Assembly: GCA_032173965.1 (NCBI GenBank)
Contig: JAVUNC010000004.1
Coordinates: forward strand, 64,664,501-64,728,500
Origin: Sitta carolinensis
Lineage: Eukaryota; Chordata; Aves; Passeriformes; Sittidae
Reading direction: 5' to 3'
DNA length: 64,000 nt
The notes under the pieces: model-generated
What the model saw: the letters and a program-made list of their open reading frames with translations, nothing else
The model's database searches: none
Told to the model about the DNA's origin: nothing
Made by a program: the position numbers and the translations under genes
Part shown: piece after piece, positions 46,222-59,172 of the stretch
Layout: every line of letters begins with the position of its first letter
Numbering within the stretch: the first letter of the stretch is position 1

Positions 46222-46338
46222 ACAGATGTACAGTTTCTTACTGGAGAAATCTTTCGAATTTCCTTTTAGTAGTTGCATTATGATCTATATAATGCTGTAT
46301 GTTATGGGGGAATATTCTGACACTTGTCTTGTTTTCAG

Positions 46339-46528
46339 AGCTGTCGATAGGCAGAATTTCTTGGAGACAGAGATGAAGACAGTGCAGGCCTCACACAAGG
46401 ATCTGGAGAGCTTCCTCAAGTGGCTTCAAGAGGCAGAGACAACTGTTAATGTTCTGGCAGATGCATCCGAGCGTGAGAATGCTGGTCAGGACAGTGTCTG
46501 CATAAGGGAACTCAGAAAGCAAATGCAG
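46339..46528 (+). CDS. UTRN: UTRN rod exon, DMD exon 55 counterpart
   Basis: 190 nt, exactly dystrophin exon 55. The first base completes the split Arg codon and the exon ends in phase 0. Acceptor CTTGTTTTCAG, donor CAG|GTGAGA. The peptide has [20 protein letters not shown] and [18 protein letters not shown], matching human [20 protein letters not shown] and [18 protein letters not shown]. It starts repeat 22. It is the last full-length-isoform exon in the window. Confidence 0.97.
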
Positions 46529-49500
46529 GTGAGAAACTAAATAATATTGCTGTTATTCAGGTTTTCTCTCAATGGCAAATGTCATAAAGAAGAGCTATCT
46601 ACTTGCTTGGGGAGAGCTGCAGCCTATTGAAAGGTGTTTCCTAAATGAGTGTTACAAGTCAGGTGTATGAAGGAAGCAGATTTGTCTTCCTGAGGTTTGA
46701 AGTACATGTTTTTGTGTATGTCTTTGGCACTGATGGCTCTTAAATGTCCTTGGAGGGTGACTGCATTCAGGAAGTGTACGCTTCATTAAACCAAGTCATG
46801 TTGTGTGATTGTCCAACCGAACAATTTAATCTACTTCCTTCCAAGTAAAGCCCTCCTGGGCTGCACTCTCTCCTGTTTCTGTCTGCTACCTTTCCTCCTG
46901 CTTTTTCAACAGTCCAAGAAGTCGTGCTTCCATTAGCTCTTCTCCCTCTTCTACTGCCCCGCAGTTCCCCAGCTGGTCTTCCTTCTTGTTCAGGCTCTAT
47001 ACCAGAAACCTTAGAAATGACTGAGGAGTTTAACTGACACCACTTATTAAATCCTGCACTCTGTGTTTGGATTAATGTCATCTGTGATCTAAGTGGGTTT
47101 GAGCAGCTTATAATGAAAAAAAGATGTTGCTGCTTTTAGTATTGCTCTTAATCTGAACTGATCTATGCTGAATTGGAATGAAACAAGACTGAAAAGTATC
47201 TGATAGCAAGCTATTCTTGTTAATCATAGTGAAGAGCACAATATTTTGTGGAAGCTTCTGTTTGTTGAAGGTGACATGTCATTCACCAATGTTCAAATGA
47301 TTCTAGTCAGGTAACTCATCTGTAGAGATGTGGCTTTTTGTGAAATGCTGAGACCCATCTGTAGTGGTGACACCTAGAACTTAATGTTGTGCTTTCTAGT
47401 GGAGGTAGAAGAGCTAAAACAGGGCACAGACAGCTAACAACAGAAGGCAGTGTAAATAGACTTATTTATGCATTGCCTTGTGTTCTGTGTAGTCAATCAG
47501 ACCAAGATACATCTCTTATTTCACCATTTGTTTGTTGGCTCTGTGTGGCTGTGAAGCACTGTGAGTGTGGAATGTTACCATTCTTTGTTGTGCTGCAATC
47601 TGATGAAAATTGCCTGAGTTGTGCTTCATGAGGGGAGAACTGTTGGGCAAGACTGCCTGCTGTCAGAGAAGAAGGTCTGTAAGCAATTCCTGACTGCACA
47701 TTGTCCTGTCTTCTAACAACACAGACAAGGCACGCCTCCCTTAGTTCAGCATCCCGGTACCTGATATTGTCCACCTCCTTCTGTTTCTGCACACTGTGCA
47801 CATGAAATATCATCACTTACTTCACCCATGACCTTACATAATACTGTAAGCCTTTTCTGGCTACACTAGGAAGTGAAGTAGAGCATGTCAGACTGTCATA
47901 GCATAATGACTTCCAGAATTAACTTTGTCGTCTACCATCTAACAGTCTTACTTCAAATGTAAATGGAGACATTCATATCATGACACTGGCAAACACTCCA
48001 AAAATCACTGTTTATGTTTTCAAATATTTGTTGCACTTCTGAAAACAAAATGAAGCTCTAACATCTTGCTGTACCTCAGAAGATCAAGTCCACTCCCTAA
48101 CAAGTTCTTAAGCTTATTATCTGATTAAACAAAGATCATTTCCTGTTCTTCCTCTGTTATGTGGTGTAAAATAACAGTGTTGTTCTCTAGGTGCTTTGTT
48201 GAATATGTAAAGAAGTATTGGTTTTAAGGTTAGTGGTTAATGGTTTTAAGAAGAATGCAGGAATTATAATCTTCTCTGCTCTGTGTGAAGATGCCTCTGC
48301 CCCCAAGGCCCGTGCCTTAATGAAAAGTTTACTATGAGACTGTGTGATAAATTCTAGGTAAAATGAGCTGAACCTAGAGAAAGCATGATGAATTTGTTGT
48401 CGTTGCTGTTGTTACATATCATGCGTTTGCAAAATAGGATCATCTGTTAAACTGGCATCTCTGCATGCATGGGAGGACTTATCCTCCATTGCATTTTGGG
48501 CATAACTTGTTTGGTTGCAGCTCAAGTCACTCTACAGTGGAATCAGTGATCGGAGCCCTGAAGCCTTGTTTTGCCTTTCCTTGTGATACCCGAGGCCAGC
48601 AACAGTACTATGCAAATAATGCAGACTTTCAGTAGGGTAACAATGTTATTTTGAAAAGGAGAGAAATTCACAATTATATCATCAGTCAGTTCAATTAATT
48701 CTCTCAGTATCTAGATGTTGTAGAAGACATTCAATTCAGGTTAGTGCCAAAAGGCTACAGTCTGTGTTAGAAAATGTTTAGCAGTGACTTGGAAGAGATC
48801 AAAACCTAATTTGAAAAAAGATGCAGAAAATAAACTAGGAAATAATAAGAAGTAGAGCAATGTATGTGAAGTCCTGTGCCTATGGACATGAAAGTATTCA
48901 AAATAATTCAAAGATTTTCTTGTATTGTAAAAAAAGTTACCATAAATAGTGGCCAGCTGTTTGTCTCACTGCTTGATTCAAACTTGTAGATTGAAAGACC
49001 TGGGAAGATAAAAAGCAGAACTGAAGTAAGGGAGGTGTGGACTGTGGGGTCTCTCTTACACAGAAGAGGTTTGAGCTTTTGCACAGTTATTTCTGAATGC
49101 TTCCATGGTTTCAGAATTCTGCTGCTTCATAGGTATCCTTAGAAGATCTTGGGTAGGAGCTAATCATGGTAGGCTCAGTCTGGAAGGTTAAAGAAGCAGA
49201 CTTCTAGGGGGAATGGAAGCCAGGAGCAAGGGCATGCAGAGGAACAGTTCAGTAAGTGGTGAAGATGAGAAAAGACAGCCTGTCTGGCAAGGTGAATACA
49301 GATGGTAATATTTCTATATACAGAATGGAATGTGTATATGTGTTTACTCAGAGCAATGTTGTTATTATTGGGGATGGCTCAAGAAGAAAGCAGAGTACAG
49401 GGAAATGGGATTTATGTGAGGAGTGGTCGAAACATTGAACCAGTCCTAAAAATAAAGATGAAAAGGTAGTCTTCACAGAACTGGATGGGAAGAGTTTTTA

Positions 49501-50339
49501 AATGTCCTGTATGAAGAACCTGAACCTTGCATTCATCTCCTTCGTAGGAAAGTGCTTTAGAAGAGGCAAAGCAGTGTATAATGCACTGACATCTAAGCTG
49601 TGCATTATTCTGGAGCACACGAACTTGTCAGGATAGCTGTTGCCTACATATTGTGCTGAAACATGTAGGTACCTTTTCATGTGGAAATATTCTCTTTAAA
49701 TCATATGATCAGTGCTACACCTGCTGTGTTCAGGCCTCTCTGAACCTTTTCTACAGCAGCCTCACTGAGGCTTAAGTAGGTTCCTCAAAGCACCTTTGGA
49801 AGCAATGAGTGAGTACCTGGCTCTGGTGATGCTGCAGTTTTGCCACACCTAGGGGTATGTTGGCTGTATTGCATTGGGAGTGCCTTGCTGGTAACCAAAC
49901 GCTTCTATGCTCTTGGACATCCTACTGTCATCCTTAGATGACTTAAATAATTCTGCTTTGTCATGGGAAATACATCAAAATTACGTTAGCTCTTTGGATT
50001 CAAGGATAACTTAGAGAAGGGGTTGATGGCGCAACTGTATGCTTTTACTTTTTCAAAACCCTATTTTTTTTCTTGTCTAAAGTCATTCCAGAAAATATTT
50101 AATTGGAAATGGCTTGTTAAAAACATTCCTACTTTCTGGTGTGAGTGAGAATTATTTGAGATCCCTTTGACTAAACTAGCTTTAAGAGAGTTCTTACAGA
50201 AAGAGGTTTACCCCCTTACCCCTGCAGTTTCCCCTTTTGTGTTGGATAATCTAGTTTTGAGAAACGCCTATGTGATTTATTAGCCTTTAACGTATGGCTG
50301 ATCTAATTAGGGCAGGTATCCCCGTGCTCCTCTCTCAAG

Positions 50340-50880
50340 ATTTATAACACAGTCTGTTATTCACTCACTCTACAGCTCTGCCAGAGCTGCGTTCAGTCTG
50401 AGAACGAGAGCATCCTTTCCCAGAGTGAGGGAGCAAACACTCAGTCTGCTGACAGAAAGCAGCTACTAGGGAAGAACAACTGTTGTGATACACTGGAGCC
50501 GTCTTCCTGAAGGAATTCTTTTTTTGTTCCTGCAGCTTTCAGGCTTAAATTAATAACCTTTTCCTGGCTATTTAGTGCACTCCTGAACGGTGGCAGACGA
50601 TCGGCTGCTCAACTTGATTTGCCCTCTGCAAAAGCAGAGCTGGGCAGTACCGATTAGAAGAATCTGTGAAAGCTGTTATTTTTTTTTTTTGTTTTTTTTT
50701 TTTGCATTTCTTTCGTGGGGTTATTTTGGGAGAAAAACTTATGCTGTATCAATCTTCTTTGCCTTTGAAACGTATAAAGCCTGTAGCTTGCAAAAGCAGT
50801 CCTGGAAGAGAGCATGCTCAGAAAGCTGGCAAATCATTGTCCAGTGACCGGGAGGAAATGATAGTTGCTCTTCATTTATA
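50340..50880 (+). promoter_or_regulatory. Possible promoter and 5' leader of the short-isoform first exon
   Basis: About 540 bp upstream of the candidate start codon, locally richer in CpG (ACGGTGGCAGACGATCGGC at about 50587-50605, TTTCGTGGGG, CCGGGAGG) than the AT-rich surroundings. It includes TTTATAACACAG at 50340, ACGTATAAAGCC at about 50769 and upstream short frames. The frame used by the first exon is closed by TGA at 50845, so the leader is non-coding. A start site cannot be placed from sequence. Confidence 0.35.
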
Positions 50881-51024
50881 ATGCAAATTCTGAGGTATCT
50901 TCAGAAGTGTGGCAAACTTAAAATGATGGCTGTGGTGAGAACCTCTCTTCAGAAAGTTGTGGTGTTGTTGCATCGTTTACAGAGGATGGCAGTTTCTTCT
51001 CCCCGATACCAGAAGCTTTGTAAG
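50881..51024 (+). CDS. UTRN: Candidate alternative first exon of short utrophin (G-utrophin/Up113 type)
   Basis: ATG at 50881 opens 48 codons that end at AAG|GTAAGA in phase 0, exactly the phase at which the exon-55 counterpart ends and the next rod exon must start. The peptide begins MQILRYLQKCGKLK, has in-frame Met at 50923 and 50926 (ATGATGG, a better start context), then VVRTSLQKVVVLLHRLQRM, and ends SPRYQKLCK. It is basic, without acidic residues, and unlike the rod. Its place in the intron equals that of the Dp116 first exon, which encodes MLHRKTYHVK, also basic and ending in Lys. Known biology: G-utrophin, the Dp116 homologue, is expressed in sensory ganglia and brain. Identity here is inferred from position, phase and an open frame, not from transcript data. 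Confidence 0.55.
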
Positions 51025-54000
51025 GTAAGAAACGTAAGCCCTCGATGTCTGTGTGTGTGTTGCTAACTCTGTTGTTTTTCTGAGATAAAAAAGAAAGTGA
51101 GCATGGGATGAGTGTCAAAATGATCTGGACTATCTAGTGTTTTTAAGTCTGTAATGCTCTCCATGTGTTTTGTTCAAGAATGCAATACAAAAAAAAGCCC
51201 CAAACCAAAACAACCCTGTGCTTGTCAGAGTGATACATTTTTTTAGAAAAGTGCTCTCTTGCCCACCATTTAGGTGTCTGGAAGGAAAATGTTATGTTCA
51301 GTGATTTTTATTTTTTTTTTCTAACACTATCAGTATTTTTCCCAGAGAGTTAGTTACTTCTTGATAAATGTGATTCGTTAACTCCTGTGTACCCATTATG
51401 TAGAAGAATGGATAGAATGTGTTTTTCCATGCCCAGTGTTATTTTTCTTTTGAGCTTTATGAAACTTTTAATTAGGAATGAGTTCAGCAGACTTAATACT
51501 CAGCCATTAATTTTTGCCTTCACCAATCAAGCTCTTTCAGTTAATAAATCAGGAAAAGTTGGAGGAAAAGCATATTGATTATCAGCTACCACCTATTGCT
51601 ATTTTTGATGGTACCTGTTTTGGTGGCTGATTGTTTCTATTTCCAAAGATGGTGTTTACATTTTGGGTTTGTTTTTTTTTTTTTCACAGGCTTAGTAGTT
51701 CTGAACCTTAATACTATGGTGATGATCTAGGTTATCTAGTAAAATTCGCTTTTAAAGTAGTTGGATCACTCACCAGATGAAAACAAGTAAATAAAATGAA
51801 TAAACTTGTAGCTGATCTGTAAAGTCTGTGAGTTAATACTGCTGCAGTGTTGATCCTGTGTGAGGTGATCATACTGTACTAATATTAGAACTTTTAATAT
51901 AAGGATTCTGTCTTGAAACTTCACAAAATTATAAAATTTGATTGGTCTTCATAACATATGAAGACATAACAGTACATAAATTCTATTTTGCTGCCTTTGA
52001 AATTGTTTTTCTCTTCTTGCTGCTTATGATACTTTCAGAGTGTCTGTGTTTTTTGATGAAAATGTCTGTGTTTTGCATACGAGGTGACAGCACCAAGTCT
52101 TGTTCTGATGATAAAGCAAAGCCGCCTTAACTCATCCTACCTTCAATCAGAAGTGTGCGTTTTGTTGCGAGGAATTTAAAAATTACATCAAGTGAGAGAG
52201 ATCCTATCCTTAGAGTACTCTTTGAAAATAAGGAAAAAGTATCATGCAGGATGTTGTTCATAACAGTGAAACTTGTAGATGAAGTTCTGGCATATAGGGA
52301 AAAACATTTTCTTCCCATGGCTGTTTCAGCGTGCTTCACTTTATCAAGCTGTACTACTAGATGCATCTTCATTATATTCTTATTTGTGTACGTACAAGCT
52401 GCTTTAACAAACATTCCTCAATGTCTATCAGTTGTTATTCAACAGCCTGTTTGCTTTCGTGAGTAAAGCAGATTTTTTAATAATGTAAAGATAGGGGTTA
52501 TAATTGCCTGTTTAGTCACATTTTTTTATATCAACTTGTTTGTAAAATGTTTGTCAAGCCACTGTTTAGTGACTCTTACAGTAATAATTATTTGCTAATT
52601 AGCCTGAGACCCCAGTAAATGGTTGCATAATTAGTTTGTTGAGTTCAAATTGCTACCAAGGGGTGGTGAAAAACAATTTCTAAAAGGCTGTAATTAAAAT
52701 ACATTTTCTGATTGAAACCCATGCAGTTACAGCCTTGGGAATTACACATTGCTTAAAATTACACAGCATATGTTTTTTTGCTTGTTAAAAAGTCATGTGG
52801 CTTAGTTTTTCAGATGTCTGTGCTTAGTTTACTGAAGGTAGAATTGTTGGTCTTCTTGAAGAGTTAAATCAGACACTAATTGAGGAGGGGAAAAAAAGAA
52901 ATGGTTTACGATCCCAGTCACTTCCAGCAGGTGTCAATGTAAGGCAATGATAGATGGAAGTCTGGTGATGGAAATGGTAATGCTTAGATGAGAAAATGTA
53001 TGGAAATTGCTAAAAGCAACCATGACAGCATGTCAGGAAGAATTTCTTGTAGTGCCCTGTATACTCCTGTCTTTGGAATGTCAGATGTTTGTATGTGTCT
53101 TGTGCACTCTGTGGATGCACTGGTACAGTTCAGATCTGCAGAAGAGAGGCTGTTTATTATAGTGTATGAATTATTGCATTGTATCCGGGATAGATGCTTC
53201 GTGAACTACATCTAAATGTTTCATGTGAGCTGTCCTCTGAAGCATAACAGAGGGCCAGTAAAATATTTAAGATGAGTTCTTGAAGTTTAGTGTTTGTTTT
53301 AAACTGCACTGTTTATGAAAGAAGTAAGGCCTTATTATTTAATTGTAATGGGAAAAGTCATGATTGTTCCTTTTAACAGCCTCATATAATAGTAGCAATC
53401 AGCATTCATAGTCCACATTTTTCAAATTTCTTTATAAAAAGCCAATAAACCCCCCACACACACTTTGTTGACATATTGCAGCATGGCTGAAAACCATGAA
53501 ATCCCAAGTTTAGGATATTTCTTCTGTTGCTGCTTTTTCTTTCACAAATTTCTTCATACCAAGGTGTGTTTTGCCAGATAGACCTGTTCACTTGTTGCTG
53601 TTTGATTATTTTACCTTGAAATTAGTGGCATACCAGGGCAAAACATCAGCATTGGGCATTGTGTTGTCAACATGTAATAAGTTTTGCTTTATTGTTGTTA
53701 GCAGCTTTGTTTCAAAACTCTTGTGTAAGACTTTGATGCTGATAATGAAAACTCAGAAAACTGTTGTATAGGCTGTCATCTGTGCTGTGTCCTTGCTAAT
53801 ATGATCGTTCCTTAAAGAAAGACTTTTATTAGTTATATCCAACTAGGTCAAACTAGTGAAATTAATTTGTAACAGAAAAAATAATTTTAAGATAGAAATT
53901 GATGCATCTTTTATGAGACCAGAGCTACAACATTACGTATAAAAGCAAAGTAGAGTTGTGAAACTTTTTTTAACTTCCCTGATGGAAGGTAAAGAATAGT

Positions 54001-56224
54001 GTGTCTCTGGCAGACAGCTAAATAATTACCTTGGAATATGTATACTGCTTGTGGAATTTGACTGTGGTATTTTTGAAACACACTGCTAGCGTTCAGGGAC
54101 TGGGAAACATCTGGAAATGCACTGGAAAACAGACTGAGGAACATACCTTGTTGCTGAGAGGGCTTGTCCTCATTTTTATCTCTCACTTTTTTGATAAATT
54201 CTTGAGAAGAACCTGCTTTAAATATAAACAAATATTCAACTCCCTTCATATAAAATATTCGGTTCTCAAGTCTGACCCAACATGAGTCTTCATGTAGTAA
54301 CATAGGTGAGTTCCTGACTTTCTCAGCTATGAAATGTATCAGAAACATGTCTCCTGGGTTTTATTTTTTAAGAATACGTAACTTAAAATGCAGTCCTCTC
54401 ATTTTATGCTGGGTTTTTTTTAACGGCTAGTGTTAAATTTATAAAACTGCAGGAAGATAGAAGCACAGCAAATTCTGGAATCAGCCAAAATCTTTTTATG
54501 CTATGATGCTGCTGATACATTCCAAAAGACATTTACATCATGTTGAATTTTGAGAGTAGCAGCAAACAATGGCTCTGTTCCTATGAAATTTTGAGGGGAA
54601 AAAAAAAAAAAAAGATCATGGGGCCAGGGCAAAAAAAAAAAGGCCTGGAAGGCTGTGTTTAGAAACTGTGCTGGTTAATCTTGGTTCCAATGAATTCATC
54701 AAAGATAGAAAATTTTTTAATGTTTACATGACTTTGAGTTGATTTAGAAAATAAATCATTGGCACTTGACATATTCAGGTATAAAATACAGATAACCAAG
54801 TGTGGATGAGGAGGAGCAGCAGTGTAGTGCATTCACTGGACAGCAGAAGTGGGAACAAAAGTTAATTTTGGCAACATGTTCTGAAGTAGGTTACTGTATT
54901 AAGCAGGTTGTTGATTGGAAAAGGAGGCAGTGTCGTCAAAAGTGTTGCTAAATTATGCAGACAGTTTCTTTTTTTAGATGTGAAATTTAAGTCCAGGCTG
55001 CTTGATATGGTTCTAGTTGTATAAAGGACATTCTAATTAGATTTAGATCTACAAAAAAGCCTCATTGAAGGGAGGAGGCCAGAATTAAAGGGAGCCTTGG
55101 ATAATAATGACTGTTATCTGCTACAATACAGTGAGGCTAGAAGTGAACTGATGAAAACAAAATGGCTATTGCTATTTTGAAAAAGGAGACGTAGTAAATA
55201 ATATCTAATGATCATCCTCTCAGGAGTTTAGGATTTACCATTTCAGAAAACAACTGAGCAGTGTAACTGGTAACCACCCCACCTCCAAACACCAGAACAG
55301 GGCTAACATACAGCTAATCCAGGGCAGCAAGGTACCTTGATGGTGTTTAGTGACAGGGAACATAAGCCGTATGTGAATAAATGTGAATAGGCTAGGAGTG
55401 CTTGTCAGTCAGTAGTAATGTAAAATGAATGAGATGGACATAATTTCATTGTGGGTTTGGATTAAAAATTGTGAAGCTGAAAGCTGGTGGGGAATACTTG
55501 AAGTGATAAGCATCTCAGAGTCTTGGGAGGTCATGGTTGGTTTGCTTCTGGCCTTTATTATGGAATGATCACAACAGCTAGAGAAAACAGCGGAAGGCTG
55601 AAGGGTGAACATTTCTAATAGCTTTAAAAAAAAATGAGGTAAATGAAGGTTGATTATCCAGTGAGTCAAAAGATGTGAAAACTAGGAATAGTTGAACAAG
55701 AAATTAAATTCCAGTTGGAAATATAATAACTGTAATTGAATTCAGTTCTCCAATTGGTATCAAATTGTACTTTTGTATATACTCTGTCAGTGATGGACAA
55801 GCACAATTAGGGGCTTTGGTGTATAGGCAAGATGTCAATAACTATTAGCATGTTATTTACTGATTGATTTCCTTTGGAGTGATCCAGTAAAAAAAGAAAA
55901 ATCAGTGGGATATTGGAGGGATATTTTTGTGTTTTGATAGGTCAGAGAGATATGAGATCCTAGGATAGTATAAGTTGGTTCATGAAGAAAGGTATGCTTT
56001 CTGGTTGTCATTGGAGTTGGAGTGTAGAAGAATGAGCAGAATTTCAAAGAGAAACTTGTAGGTAAAGTAACTGGGAAGACCTTTTGATAGTAAGACTTAG
56101 GAGCTTACTAGGTGTCTTTCCCCAAGGACTCCTGTGTCCTCAGTCCTTAAAGAAAACATTTCCCAATGCAATGAATTATTTCAGTAAGGCAGTTCTAAGC
56201 ACAAAAGACAAGATGGTAATTGTG

Positions 56225-57214
56225 GAAAGCCATCATGGATTTTGAGAAGGGTGCCAAAGCTGTTTGCTGTCTGTAAGAAAGTTGTCGCTCTCCCTTTGGC
56301 TGTAGGGAAAGCAGTACTGTTGGCTGAGCAGGATTTTAGAAGTACTTTGGATGCAGTCTCTCACAGCCAAATCAGAGATATGGACAAGACAGATGAGCCA
56401 CAAGGTGGGAAGGCAATGGTCTGGACCATTTGTGTTCCTCAAGGGATGGAACAGAGATTGGTGCATTTTAGCATTGTTATGGATCCAGAGTGGGATGGAG
56501 TGCACTCCCATCAGGTTTGTGAGTGATGCTAGACTGTGGAGGAACAATTCAGTTCCCAACCCTTGGGGCTTCAAGAGGGAGGGATGGGCTGACAGGACCC
56601 CCATGATTTTTTTTAAAAAGCCCCCCAAAACCCCAAAGCCAATTCTTGCACCTGAGAAGGAGTAATACAATGCATTGGTACAATTGTGAGAAGGATTGTA
56701 GCCAGGCAGAAAGAAGTGTTTGTTTTTCTTCTTAGCACTCATGAGGTCATGTCTGGAATACCACAATTGGTTTCAGGCCCCCAGCTTGACAGATGGTGAG
56801 AGACTGGGGAGAGTGCAGAGCTTGGAGCACATGACGTAAGAGTAGAGCAGCAGGGGAGCTTACTTCATTTAATTTGGAAAAGAGAAGGCTCCAGGAATTT
56901 CCAGCTGCTGTCACTGCATACCTGATGAGTTTTTACCCTTCTTAGAGGGGCCCTGTGGAAGGAAAAGAGGCAGTGGGAATAAGCTGCAGGAAGGGAGCTG
57001 GATGTAAGGGCAGCAACTCTGCACTGAAGGTGTAACTGCACACTGGAGTGGGTTGCCCAAAAAAAGAGGCTGTTTTATTTCCACCTCTGTTGGTATTAAC
57101 ACTTGCAGTGCCTAAGGCCCTTAGCAGCACACCTAGCTTTGAAACTGGTTCTTGGAACTGGCAGGAGGTTTGACCTCCAGAGGTCTTCCAACTTATGATT
57201 TTTCTATGATTCTC
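56225..57214 (+). mobile_element. CR1 LINE fragment, heavily decayed
   Basis: Sense-strand pieces with frame changes resemble CR1 reverse transcriptase, for example LDAVSHSQI near 56350 (CR1 has FDTVSH here). The 3' part has GGTGAGAGACTGGGG, GAAAAGAGAAGGCTCC, GGAGTGGGTTGCCC and ends CAGAGGTCTTCCAACTTATG with TTCTATGATTCT. A 177-codon antisense frame across it is not a gene. Old copy; edges approximate. Confidence 0.8.
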
Positions 57215-58911
57215 CGTGCTAGTGCCCTATTAGCTTATAAGTGAAGACTATAATAGACAAAATGATAGTGCAGCCTTTTTCAGCTGCGGGTTGCTCATTT
57301 CCTATGAAAAGGAGCTTCATGATTTTACTACATGTGGAAAAATTCTTCTCTGCTGAATTTTGATCTAAATCTGTGCCTGCTATGAGTCTGCTGAAGAGCC
57401 ACAGCATGTGCTCATTTGCAAATCCTTTTGCTGTAGTCTAACCTCAATGGTGGTAATGCAGTAGTCAGGCACTTGGTGTGTATCTGAATGATATGCCTAT
57501 GATTAGAAGGCATTTTAATATAGCATAAAACTTTGTCATCTAACCTTCCCCCCGCTTCTGCGTTTTCAGATAATGTTTTGAGAATTGAAAGTAGAAGACA
57601 GAAAGGTTTTGCACATCTTGAGTGATGAGGCTGACCTAAATGAAACCACTTTGTTTTGCCATTTGTCAAATTAGGATCAGTGCCAAATAAAGCTGTGTAA
57701 ATGGTGCATCCTTGGATAAATGGGTAAATCCTTGTGCTCTCTAGTCTTCTCTGAATCAGGTGGCTTCTCTAGAAATAGAATGCTTTCTTTAAGGTGAAAC
57801 ATCAAGGAAAGACAAAATGGGAGAGGACATAAAGCTTCAGAATTTCAGTGTTCTTAAATGCTGCAGCAGTCATTCCTATTTGCAGATAGGAATGCAAGAT
57901 GCAGCTTAACAAAAGTTAAGATAGGTTCTACAATATAGTGCTTTTTTAATACCATTTTGTATTAATGTGGAAGGGAGGAAAGGAGAGCAGAGAGGAGAGA
58001 AATATTTCAGGACATGCTTTTAGAATCCTCTTACATTTATTTAAAGGCAACTCTAATTTTTAAGCTGAAAATATTTTGCTATTGCAGCAAAAATGGATGT
58101 AAAATATGAGGTAGTTCTATTAAAGCATGAATGTAGCATTAATGGGGAACTTAACTTCCACGAACTTCACATGTTTACAGGAGCTGGATCAATATTTGAT
58201 ATGAGACCCTTTTGCCATAGCATTTTGCCACAGTGCTTTTTGATTGGTGCTATTTTTCAGGAAGCAATTTTTGCCCCTCTTTCCCTTAGGGCTTAATTAC
58301 CCATCCCAAACTCATGAAGTTATGAAGCAGTAGTTGCCTGGAACAGCATAGTGCTTCACCAGTTTGTGTCTAAAGAACTGAGTTTTTTCTTGTCTTCTTC
58401 AGACAGATCATTTGAGCTTATTTTTAAAAAAAGCTGCACTCACTAGGTAGCTGGGAAAATAATGCTGTTTGAAGATGTCCTGTCTCTGTTAGTCATCAGG
58501 GACTCTGGAAGAGTTCTGGCCTCCTTTTTTCCTTCCCCTCTGTTTTTAATCAAGACAAACTGTAAGAGACATCATGTTCCAAAGTTGCCCTGAGAGTTTT
58601 CTGTTTCATATCCACTGCTTGCAGACCTGTGTTGTGTTCTGGCTGCTCTGTGATGTTTTCACACTGGGCACCCTTGATACACTTCAGTGCAAAGGATTTT
58701 ACTTCAAAGCAAAAGTAACTTGCTCAGCCCTGCATAGTTGGGTAATTGAATGTGGGTGGAAGATGTCAGTGATGTTTTTGATAATGATATCCTGTGTTGT
58801 GCTACAGAAAGCAATTCTTCATAGTCACAGAGTAATTTTATTTACTGGTGGTTTATGGTGTGTGGTAACTATGGTAGGTGCTGCAAGTGAAGTAAGAAAG
58901 TGAAATTCTGC

Positions 58912-59172
58912 TCAACTCAAGTTGTGCCAGGGGAGGTTTAGATTGGATATTAGGAAATCTATATATTGGATATATTCTTCACTGAAAGAGTGGCCAGGCA
59001 TTGGAATAAGCTGCCTAGAGGCGTGCTGGAAGTAGAATTCCTGCAAGTGTTGAAAAAAAAAAAGCATGGATGCATTTGTAGGGACATGGGTTAGTGCTGG
59101 ACTTGGCAGTGCTGGGTGAATGATTGGAATGGAAGATTTTAGAGGTCTTTTACAGTCCTAATGATTCTATGG
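58912..59172 (+). mobile_element. CR1 LINE 3'-end fragment
   Basis: Sense CR1 3' sequence: GTGCCAGGGGAGGTTTAGAT, TGGATATTAGGAAATC, TTCTTCACTGAAAGAGTGG, GGCATTGGAATAAGCTGCC, TTTTAGAGGTCTTTTACAGT and the terminal AATGATTCTATGGA. 5'-truncated. Confidence 0.88.

Larger units (their letters stand above)
41027..46338 (+). other. Intron after exon 54 counterpart
   Basis: A 5312-bp GT-AG intron. It carries a minus-strand CR1 fragment, an unexplained minus-strand ORF and a perfect inverted repeat, all listed separately. The rest shows nothing recognisable. Confidence 0.85.
171..46528 (+). other. UTRN: Utrophin gene (UTRN), central rod segment, 26 exons in window
   Basis: Joined exons give a continuous alpha-helical, Glu/Lys/Leu/Gln-rich protein with regularly spaced Trp residues, typical of spectrin-like repeats. 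It follows the human utrophin rod closely ([62 protein letters not shown]) and dystrophin less closely. Most exons match dystrophin exon lengths exactly (135, 150, 162, 174, 156, 171, 180, 129, 171, 138, 153, 173, 176, 150, 118, 155, 190 nt), which fixes the correspondence. The actin-binding start and the dystroglycan-binding end lie outside the window. The protein acts under the plasma membrane as a link between actin and the dystroglycan complex. All introns are GT-AG except one GC-AG. One exon, the DMD 53 counterpart, carries an apparent frameshift. Dystrophin itself is excluded by residue-level identity to utrophin. Confidence 0.97.

Noticed and set aside
47389..47816. Block suspected as an LTR
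   Set aside because: Composition differs a little from its flanks, but I found no TG...CA ends, TATA/polyA order or familiar motif strong enough to call it.
53911..54348. 145-codon minus-strand ORF
   Set aside because: One frame of this length is about what chance gives in 64 kb read six ways. No recognisable domain, promoter or repeat was found.
56233..56766. 177-codon minus-strand ORF, the longest in the window
   Set aside because: It lies antisense across a decayed CR1 copy and has no domain or splice context; its length reflects low stop density in that strand.
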